Assembly: GCA_017408405.1 (NCBI GenBank)
Contig: JAFQUP010000171.1
Location: forward strand, 1-37,247
Source of the DNA: Thermoguttaceae bacterium
Lineage (GTDB): Bacteria; Planctomycetota; Planctomycetia; Pirellulales; Thermoguttaceae
Direction of reading: 5' to 3'
DNA: 37,247 nucleotides
Shown: positions 1 through 5,461 of the stretch, one piece after another
How positions within the stretch are numbered: the stretch's first letter is position 1
Layout: each line of letters begins with the position of its first letter
Position numbers and translations under genes: made by a program
The notes under the pieces: model-generated
What the model was told of the DNA's origin: nothing
Seen by the model: only the letters and a program-made list of their open reading frames with translations
The model's database searches: none

Positions 1-189
1 CACGCCAACGACCCGAATCTCCAGGGTCCCGGTTTCGGCGAGCTGGATTTCCACCCGCTGTTCAAGGCTCTGAAGGAAACGCAGTTTGACGGCTGGGTCA
101 GCGTCGAGGTCTTCGACTACACGCCTGGCGCGGAAGCTCTCACGAAGAAGAGTATCGACTACATGAAGAAAGTGGAATCGGAAATTTAA
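1..189 (+). CDS. Sugar phosphate isomerase/epimerase (xylose isomerase-like TIM barrel), C-terminal fragment
   Basis: The reading frame is open from the left edge and ends at TAA 187-189, so only the last 62 residues are visible. The fragment starts HANDPNLQGPGFGELDF, then has FHPLFKALKETQFDGWVSVEVFDY. This is the typical end of AP-endonuclease-2/xylose-isomerase-like TIM barrels: a metal-site H near a GxGxxDF loop, followed by the final strand carrying an E (VSVEVF). Members isomerise or epimerise sugars and inositols with a divalent metal; the substrate cannot be told from this piece. A strong intrinsic terminator follows 26 bases later, so it is the last gene of its transcript. The family call is fairly safe, the specific function is not. 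Confidence 0.8.
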   Translation, partial: HANDPNLQGPGFGELDFHPLFKALKETQFDGWVSVEVFDYTPGAEALTKKSIDYMKKVESEI

Positions 190-214
190 GAGAAAACTTT
201 CCGCGGATTTACGG

Positions 215-248
215 AGTGAACACGTTTGAGGCGTGTTCACTTTTTTTT
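215..248 (+). terminator. Rho-independent terminator after the TIM-barrel gene
   Basis: The inverted repeat AGTGAACACG / CGTGTTCACT (215-224 and 232-241) closes a 7-base loop. The right arm runs into eight T residues (241-248). This is a textbook intrinsic terminator. Confidence 0.92.
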
Positions 249-349
249 ATCCCGAAAACTCGCGAATCGCCAGACTTCCTGGGATAATTCATTTCGCGGA
301 GCAGTTTCCAGTGTCCGTGCGAAAATTTTAAAAAAAGAGAGCTTCCCCA

Positions 350-377
350 TTGCCTTTTTCATAAAAAGTGTTAGAAT
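350..377 (+). promoter_or_regulatory. Probable sigma70-type promoter for the pterin-binding gene
   Basis: TTGCCT (350-355), a 16-base spacer and TAGAAT (372-377) lie about 160 bases upstream of the ATG at 541. They would give a leader of roughly 155 nt. The -35 type TTGCCT recurs upstream of the gene at 5462. Confidence 0.45.
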
Positions 378-383
378 CTATGA

Positions 384-540
384 AAGTTTAATTTGGTGTC
401 ATTTTTCAGAAGCGTTTCTGATTGGGTTCTTCTCCGCCTTTGCGGAATCGGCGGCAGAAAACGTATCCTGTGGGTGAATCAGCCGGATTCCCAGGACTTT
501 AACGCGGCAGAATTAACTTGCGATTTTCAAAGGAGTTTTC
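384..540 (+). promoter_or_regulatory. Structured 5' leader of the pterin-binding methyltransferase-like gene
   Basis: The likely untranslated leader holds two potential stem-loops. One is CCGCC..GGCGG, with the alternative CCGCctttGCGG, in about 434-454. The other is a longer stem around GAATC..GATTC, closed by CCT..AGG, in about 467-502. The ribosome-binding AAAGGAG sits at 530-536. I do not recognise a known riboswitch class here and no B12-box-like sequence is apparent, so this is an unassigned structured leader. Whether it regulates anything is unknown. Confidence 0.3.
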
Positions 541-1389
541 ATGATCCCCAATTTTTCCCTGATCGGCGAGTCAATCAATGACTCCGTTCCTTCCACGCAT
601 GAACTTTTTGAAGCGAACGATCTTGACGGGATTCGCGCTCTTGCTCAATTTCAGGCACAAAAATCCGCATATCTTGATGTGAATGTTGGTATGCGCGACG
701 GCGAATACCTTGCCGAGATGGTGAAAGTCGTACAGTCCGTGACGGATCTTCCGCTGTCAATCGACACCCCGGATCCGGCCATGGCAGAGGCGGCGCTTAA
801 GGCATACGATGTGTCCAGGGGGATGCCGATTTTGAACTCGATTTCTCCACTTCGCACCGAGATGTTTGAGCTTTACCGAATTTGCCCGTTCCGCCCGATT
901 CTTCTGGTGACGGAAAACCGTGTGAACGGTGAGGAATTCATGTGCCGAACGGCGGATGAAACGTTCGCGGCAGCCCAGTTCATGCTTGAAAAAGCCCACG
1001 CGGCTGGAATTCCCACAAGCGACTGTATTTTTGATCCCGGAGTCGCTCCAATCGGTACGGATACGGAAGATAATTTCAAACGTCTTGTCCAGACAATGGA
1101 ACGTATGCACGCGGATCCAGCGTTTTCCGGTTTCCACGCCTCCGTAGGATTGAGTAATTTTACGGTGATGCTTCCCCCGCGCCGCGCGAATGGCGAACTG
1201 GTCAAAACACCGCTTGAAAGTGCCTTCCTTACCATTACTCATCCTTTGGGAATGGATTACTGCATTGGGTCTGTTCGGCGGAATTACGAGCTTCTTCCGG
1301 AAGAGCATGACGCGATGAAGTGTCTGCGCGACTGCCTTGCCCTGGAGGGATACGACGTGCTCAGCCGCGTGATGGAATTCTGTATGTGA
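541..1389 (+). CDS. Pterin-binding methyltransferase-like protein (MeTr/AcsE-like TIM barrel)
   Basis: This is a 282-residue, single-domain protein of the dihydropteroate-synthase-like fold, as in methyltetrahydrofolate:corrinoid methyltransferases. Visible hallmarks are LIGESIND (8-15, matching GERING), YLDVNVG (44-50), LSIDTPDPAMAEAAL (72-86, with the pterin-contacting Asp), PILNSIS (96-102), a DPGVAPIG loop and SVGLSNFTVMLP. Length and motif order match AcsE/MtgA-type proteins, which move a methyl group between methylated donor, tetrahydrofolate and a corrinoid protein. No corrinoid protein, MtgB-like partner or other acetyl-CoA-pathway gene is next to it, so the methyl acceptor is unknown. 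The start is well supported by AAAGGAG five bases upstream. It appears monocistronic, with its own promoter, leader and downstream hairpin. Confidence 0.82.
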   Translation: MIPNFSLIGESINDSVPSTHELFEANDLDGIRALAQFQAQKSAYLDVNVGMRDGEYLAEMVKVVQSVTDLPLSIDTPDPAMAEAALKAYDVSRGMPILNSISPLRTEMFELYRICPFRPILLVTENRVNGEEFMCRTADETFAAAQFMLEKAHAAGIPTSDCIFDPGVAPIGTDTEDNFKRLVQTMERMHADPAFSGFHASVGLSNFTVMLPPRRANGELVKTPLESAFLTITHPLGMDYCIGSVRRNYELLPEEHDAMKCLRDCLALEGYDVLSRVMEFCM

Positions 1390-1411
1390 GATAAACTCTT
1401 CAAAAACAGCG

Positions 1412-1453
1412 AACGCCGGACTCTCTCCTCGTCGGGAAAGGACGGCGTTTTTT
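1412..1453 (+). terminator. Probable intrinsic terminator after the pterin-binding gene
   Basis: AACGCCG (1412-1418) pairs with CGGCGTT (1443-1449) and is followed by Ts to 1453. The loop is long (24 bases) but contains a further TCC/GGA pairing. It starts 22 bases after the stop codon. Confidence 0.6.
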
Positions 1454-1704
1454 ATTTTTCATTCGTGAAATCGCTGTTGAGTAAAAGCTTTGCTTTTCAG
1501 TCCAATCAAGCCGTTTGAAAATGGTGTGTCTCCTCTTGACGGGAGGGGAAATCTTTTGGCGAATTTCGCTTATTGAGCACTAATTTTAAATTTTTTGTCA
1601 AAATTTCTCAACAAAATTTCTAAAAGTTTCGTATTAATAAAGATTAAGAAAAACATATTTTTCCAAAACGGTAAGATTTTTTTGAAAAATCTTGCCCCCC
1701 CTCT
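1454..1704. other. AT-rich intergenic region upstream of the prepilin-like gene
   Basis: No reading frame here looks coding. It contains two AAAATTTCT copies 13 bases apart (1600-1608 and 1613-1621). It also has a 9-bp perfect stem with a 3-base loop at 1673-1693 (AAGATTTTT / AAAAATCTT), which ends 11 bases before the -35 box of the next promoter. These could be regulator sites or simple AT-rich noise. Confidence 0.4.
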
Positions 1705-1733
1705 TTGACAAAAATTGAAAAGTGTGTTAAAAT
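1705..1733 (+). promoter_or_regulatory. Strong sigma70-type promoter for the DUF1559 gene
   Basis: A perfect TTGACA (1705-1710), a 17-base spacer and TAAAAT (1728-1733) lie upstream. Transcription would start near 1740, about 78 bases before the ATG. This is the closest match to consensus among the promoters seen here, which suggests high expression. Confidence 0.75.
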
Positions 1734-1817
1734 GATTATGGTTTATGTCAGGATTTAGGCATTGGGTGCGATAAAGCCTGGTCTGACAGGGTTCACATCT
1801 TTCATGGGAGAAAAAAA

Positions 1818-2858
1818 ATGACACAGCGCAAAGGCTTTACCCTTGTGGAATTGCTCGTCGTGATCGCGATTATTGGTATGTTGGTCGGTCTTCTGCTTCC
1901 TGCCGTTCAGCAGGCTCGTGAAGCTGCCCGGCGTATGCAGTGCAACAATAACCTGAAGCAGATCGGTCTGGCCTGCATGAACCACGAAAGCGGAAATCAG
2001 ACCTTCCCGTCTGGCGGTTGGAATTCGACCTACGTCGGTGACCCGAACAAAGGTTTCGGCAAAGGCCAGCCCGGTTCCTGGATCTACTCCCTGCTCCCGT
2101 TCATGGAACAGAACGCTCTTTATCAGCTTGGTTCCGGCAACACCAGCACGAGTACCCCGAAACTTGATACGGACGAAGTTCTTTCCACTCCGCTGAATCC
2201 GTTCATCTGCCCGTCGCGCCGTACTCCCAAAGTTTACACGCTGGGAACCAAATCGTACAGCAACTCGAACTTCAGTGCCAATGAAGGCGCGAAGGCCGAC
2301 TATGCCGCGTGCTACGGTTCGACGCAGTTTACCGTTCAAAATACGGGCGCTTACGGCAAAAAAAATAAAGACATCAGAAATACCGCCAGCACGCAGCCTA
2401 CCGGCGTCATTTTCGACTGCAGCGCGACCAAAATGGGTGAACTTAGCGACGGTACTTCCAATACTTATCTTGCCGGTGAAAAATTCGTCTACGCCGATAA
2501 ATACGAAGATACGTACAATGGCGATACTCACGTAATGTACTCCGGTCCGCAGGCGGATACGGGAGGAACGAACGGTAACTCCAACTTCCGTTCAGCTGGT
2601 CACTACACCTCTTTCTCGCAGAACAGCGGCTCGATTGATGCCAACGGTACTTCTTATCCTCCGATGCAGGATAAAACGACCACGAACGGCGGCTCCTCGA
2701 ATTACGCTCCGTCCGCGTTCGGTGCTTCCCATGCCGGCGGTTTCGGAATGTGCATGGCTGACGGTTCCGTTCATTCGATTTCCTACAGCATTGAAGGCTC
2801 CGTTCACGCCTGTCTCGCCAACCGAAGAGACCGTATGCCCGCCCAGATTGAGAACTGA
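1818..2858 (+). CDS. DUF1559 prepilin-like protein (type II pseudopilin N-terminus)
   Basis: This is a 346-residue protein. Residues 5-30 form a class III prepilin leader: a short basic start, then the cleavage site [28 protein letters not shown] with the conserved Glu+5. [25 protein letters not shown] (about 33-57) and the C-terminal [17 protein letters not shown] are the signatures of the DUF1559 family. That family is strongly expanded in planctomycetes and thought to form pseudopilin-like surface or periplasmic assemblies. Processing would need a prepilin peptidase, not seen in this window. GGGAG stands nine bases before the ATG. The strong promoter and downstream terminator suggest an abundant, independently transcribed product. 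It may use the platform encoded at 17089-23898, which is inference. Confidence 0.93.
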   Translation: MTQRKGFTLVELLVVIAIIGMLVGLLLPAVQQAREAARRMQCNNNLKQIGLACMNHESGNQTFPSGGWNSTYVGDPNKGFGKGQPGSWIYSLLPFMEQNALYQLGSGNTSTSTPKLDTDEVLSTPLNPFICPSRRTPKVYTLGTKSYSNSNFSANEGAKADYAACYGSTQFTVQNTGAYGKKNKDIRNTASTQPTGVIFDCSATKMGELSDGTSNTYLAGEKFVYADKYEDTYNGDTHVMYSGPQADTGGTNGNSNFRSAGHYTSFSQNSGSIDANGTSYPPMQDKTTTNGGSSNYAPSAFGASHAGGFGMCMADGSVHSISYSIEGSVHACLANRRDRMPAQIEN

Positions 2859-2894
2859 TAAAGTCTGAGATCCCGGCATAAATTTCGATTTCAG

Positions 2895-2927
2895 AAGCAC
2901 TGCGTTTTTTTGCCGCAGTGCTTTTTT
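2895..2927 (+). terminator. Intrinsic terminator between the DUF1559 and DUF1080 genes
   Basis: A 10-bp perfect stem AAGCACTGCG / CGCAGTGCTT (2895-2904 and 2914-2923) is followed by Ts to 2927. It lies only 28 bases before the next ATG, leaving little room for a separate promoter. Partial read-through into the next gene is possible. Confidence 0.88.
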
Positions 2928-2955
2928 CAAATTAATTTCATAATAGGAGAATATT

Positions 2956-3699
2956 ATGTTTCATACCATTCGTCCCGCCTCAATTCTGGCGTCTCTAGTT
3001 CTTTTGACAGTTTCTGTTGTTTCCGTTCAGGCACAGCTTGAGTACAAAAACGGCATCATCTGGGACCGTCCCGAGCGTGTTGAGGACGCGCAGCCGGTCT
3101 GCACGCCGGCTCCGGAAGGCGCGGTCGTTCTGTTTGACGGAACGGACATCAAGAAGAATTTCAACAATACGCAGAACTGGGTCGTGAAGGACGGCTACGC
3201 GGAAGTTCACGGCGGAACGGCGGAAACGAAACAGTCGTTCGGCAGCTGCCATATCCACCTCGAATGGGCATCCCCGGCGAAAGTGAGCGGACGCGGTCAG
3301 GGACGCGGAAACAGCGGCGTCTACATCATGGGAAAATATGAGGTTCAGATCCTGGATTCGTACCAGAATGACACGTACTTTGACGGTCAGTGCGGCGCGA
3401 TCTACAAGCAGGCTCCTCCGCTTAAAAACGCGTGCCGGAAACCGGGCGAATGGCAGTCCTACGACATTAAATTCACCGCGCCGAAGTTCGACGAAAAAGG
3501 GAACGTGACGCGCAAAGCCCGTCTGACGGTGATCCACAACGGCGTCGTGATCCAGGATGATTTCGAGCTTCTCGGCGGTACATTCTGGTACAAACCGGCG
3601 GTTTACGAAGCGCATGAAGCGAAACTTCCGCTGAAACTTCAGGATCACGGCAACCCGGTCCGTTTCCGCAATATCTGGGTCAAGGAAATCGAAGACTGA
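2956..3699 (+). CDS. Secreted DUF1080 protein (3-keto-disaccharide hydrolase domain)
   Basis: This is a 247-residue protein with a signal peptide (residues 1-27: ILASLVLLTVSVVSVQA|Q). One DUF1080 domain follows: VVLFDGTDIKKNF (about 53-65), WVVKDGYAEVHGG, FGSCHIHLEWASP, GRGNSGVYIMGKYEVQILDSY, GEWQSYDIKFTAP and a C-terminal GNPVRFRNIWVKEI. The fold is a concanavalin/LamG-like beta sandwich. Characterised relatives hydrolyse 3-keto-glycosides or bind glycans, and planctomycetes carry many paralogues. It acts outside the cytoplasm. AGGAGA lies six bases upstream of the ATG. The actual substrate is unknown, and no oxidoreductase that would produce a 3-keto sugar lies beside it. Confidence 0.93.
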   Translation: MFHTIRPASILASLVLLTVSVVSVQAQLEYKNGIIWDRPERVEDAQPVCTPAPEGAVVLFDGTDIKKNFNNTQNWVVKDGYAEVHGGTAETKQSFGSCHIHLEWASPAKVSGRGQGRGNSGVYIMGKYEVQILDSYQNDTYFDGQCGAIYKQAPPLKNACRKPGEWQSYDIKFTAPKFDEKGNVTRKARLTVIHNGVVIQDDFELLGGTFWYKPAVYEAHEAKLPLKLQDHGNPVRFRNIWVKEIED

Positions 3700-3727
3700 T
3701 TCAATAAATTATTGAGGCAGGAAAAAG

Positions 3728-3777
3728 AATAATGAATAATGGCGTATCCGGAATGGATTTTTCCATTATTCATTATT
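3728..3777. terminator. 15-bp perfect inverted repeat between convergent genes, possible bidirectional terminator
   Basis: The arm 3728-3742 (AATAATGAATAATGG) is exactly complementary to 3763-3777, with a 20-base loop. It lies between the DUF1080 stop and the mtaB stop, which converge. No long T run follows the stem itself, although T-rich sequence is present in the arm and loop. The termination role is inferred from position. Confidence 0.55.
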
Positions 3778-3804
3778 TATGTTTATGGAAGGTTTCTTAA
3801 GTTT

Positions 3805-5244
3805 TTATCTCCAGAGAAACTTTCCGACATCCTCCGCCGTTCCTGGGAACTCATCGTGAAGGTAGTATTCCGAGGTTCCGGTAACGGAGGCGGTTTCAGG
3901 ATGGAACCGTTCAATCAGAAATTGAGAGGGCTTTTTCCGTTTATTGAGAGACTCCACGAATTTCGCGTGTGTTTCCCGTTCAATTTCAGCCAGATAGAGT
4001 TCTCTTCGATGCTTCTCTTCGCCTGGAATGAAACCATCCATTTTTTCCGCCGGGGTACCGGGACGCGGACTGAAAGGGAAGATATGGATTTTTGAAAAAC
4101 CGATTTTTCGGACCACATCACATGTTTCCAGAAATTCTTTTTCGGTTTCACCGGGAAAACCAACGATAATGTCAGTCGTTAAAGCAGGGAGGTCAAGGAT
4201 TTTTTTCGCGGCCTCGCATCGTTCAACGTACTGTTCAACAGTTCCCGGCCGATTCATTCTTCGGTGAACGGCAGGAGAACCGCTCTGCATGGAGAGATGG
4301 AGGTGCGGGCAGATTCTTTCACGGTTTTCGGCCATGATTTGAAGCAGATCATCCCCTGCTTCGTGAGCTTCAAGGCTTGAGAGCCGCAGGCGAAATTCCG
4401 GGCAGTCTTTTCCATCCGCCATTTTCATTTTCGCGAGACATTCCATTAATTTGGTGAGATTTGTTTCCCGCGGCCTGGTTCTGTCTTCAATGGTCCATAG
4501 ATTCTGAGTTCTGCTTCTTGGGTTGATTCCGTAGTATCCGAGGTGAATTCCGGTTAGAACGATCTCGCGATAACCGTGATTCAGCAGGGAACGGATTTCA
4601 TCAATGACTTCATTCACCGGGACGCTGGTCAGTTCGTTTCTTAAATGTGGAATGAGGCAGTACGAGCAGAACTGTTTGCAGCCGTCCTGGACTTTAACGT
4701 AGGCGCGGTGCCGTTCTCCGAATTTTCTCAAACCATTTTTGAGAGACCGTTCCCGAATATCGGAGTTGAGTCCAATCGCGTCAAGAACCGCAGCGACACG
4801 ATTTCCGCCGTGTTCTTTCCCGGTAATGACGTGAGTAACTCCAGGGATTTGAGCGTACTGTTCAGTATTATTTTCAGCGGAGCAGCCAAAAACCAGCATA
4901 TTTTTGGGCTGGTTTCTTTTAATCAGCTGCCGAATGAGCTTTCTTGATTTTGCCTCTGATTCCAGAGTAACGGCGCAGGTATTAACGATAATCCATTCCG
5001 GATGGGCGGCATGAGTCGCTAAATCCATTTCACCGGAATGATCGGCAGGCGGAAGAGAGTCTTCAACAGTGTTTTTCTCATCATGGGAAAGAACCTTTTT
5101 TTGAGTGTCAGTTTTTTTTTCGATGGGCGAGAAACCAGCATCGAGAAGAGCCTGGCGAATTTCTTCACTTTCATACTGATTCACTTTACATCCCAAAGTG
5201 AAGATCTGAAAAAGTCTGGAATTCATCTGGTTTATTTGACTCAT
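3805..5244 (-). CDS. mtaB: tRNA t6A37 methylthiotransferase MtaB
   Basis: This is a 479-residue radical-SAM methylthiotransferase. The N-terminal UPF0004 domain has TLGCKVNQYE (Cys19), NTCAVT (Cys90) and FGCSAE (Cys121) as ligands of the auxiliary 4Fe-4S cluster. The radical SAM CX3CX2C motif is CKQFCSYC (Cys189, 193, 196). QSGSP, DIIVGFPGET and FPFSPRPGTPA follow, and the end resembles a short TRAM region. TLGCKVNQYE is the MtaB/e-MtaB form rather than MiaB. The enzyme adds a methylthio group to t6A at position 37 of ANN-decoding tRNAs. Residues about 44-82 are a hydrophilic insertion between the first strands of UPF0004, making the protein about 40 residues longer than usual. The start follows a promoter at 5291-5318 and an AGGA. 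Confidence 0.9.
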   Translation of the reverse strand: MSQINQMNSRLFQIFTLGCKVNQYESEEIRQALLDAGFSPIEKKTDTQKKVLSHDEKNTVEDSLPPADHSGEMDLATHAAHPEWIIVNTCAVTLESEAKSRKLIRQLIKRNQPKNMLVFGCSAENNTEQYAQIPGVTHVITGKEHGGNRVAAVLDAIGLNSDIRERSLKNGLRKFGERHRAYVKVQDGCKQFCSYCLIPHLRNELTSVPVNEVIDEIRSLLNHGYREIVLTGIHLGYYGINPRSRTQNLWTIEDRTRPRETNLTKLMECLAKMKMADGKDCPEFRLRLSSLEAHEAGDDLLQIMAENRERICPHLHLSMQSGSPAVHRRMNRPGTVEQYVERCEAAKKILDLPALTTDIIVGFPGETEKEFLETCDVVRKIGFSKIHIFPFSPRPGTPAEKMDGFIPGEEKHRRELYLAEIERETHAKFVESLNKRKKPSQFLIERFHPETASVTGTSEYYLHDEFPGTAEDVGKFLWR

Positions 5245-5290
5245 GGGAAAAGGTTTCCTGTCAGGTAAAGTTTAAGTAAATTTTCTACTC

Positions 5291-5318
5291 GTTATATCTA
5301 AAAAAACAGATTCGTGAA
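5291..5318 (-). promoter_or_regulatory. Probable promoter for mtaB
   Basis: Read on the minus strand, TTCACG, a 16-base spacer and TATAAC run from 5318 to 5291. It is back-to-back with the plus-strand promoter at 5338-5366, separated by a run of seven Gs at 5319-5325. Confidence 0.5.
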
Positions 5319-5337
5319 GGGGGGGTATTCTGAAATT

Positions 5338-5366
5338 TTGCCTGAAATCACGAAAGTTACTTTAAT
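5338..5366 (+). promoter_or_regulatory. Probable promoter for the large anchored protein
   Basis: TTGCCT (5338-5343), a 17-base spacer and TTTAAT (5361-5366) would give a leader of about 90 bases before the ATG at 5462. Confidence 0.5.
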
Positions 5367-5461
5367 TGTTCAGAATTTTTTAACGATTAAACCAGAAGTG
5401 CCCTTTTTGTGCGTTGACACAAAAAGAAAATAGAAAAACCAAACAAATTTTGGAGTTCCAA

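Noticed and set aside
226..477. 83-codon plus-strand frame before the pterin-binding gene
   Set aside because: It begins inside the terminator hairpin, has no ribosome site and spans the promoter.
5414..5461. TTG start for the large anchored protein, and TTGACA at 5414 as a -35 box
   Set aside because: There is no ribosome site before the TTG and no -10 box at the right distance; ATG 5462 has GGAG.
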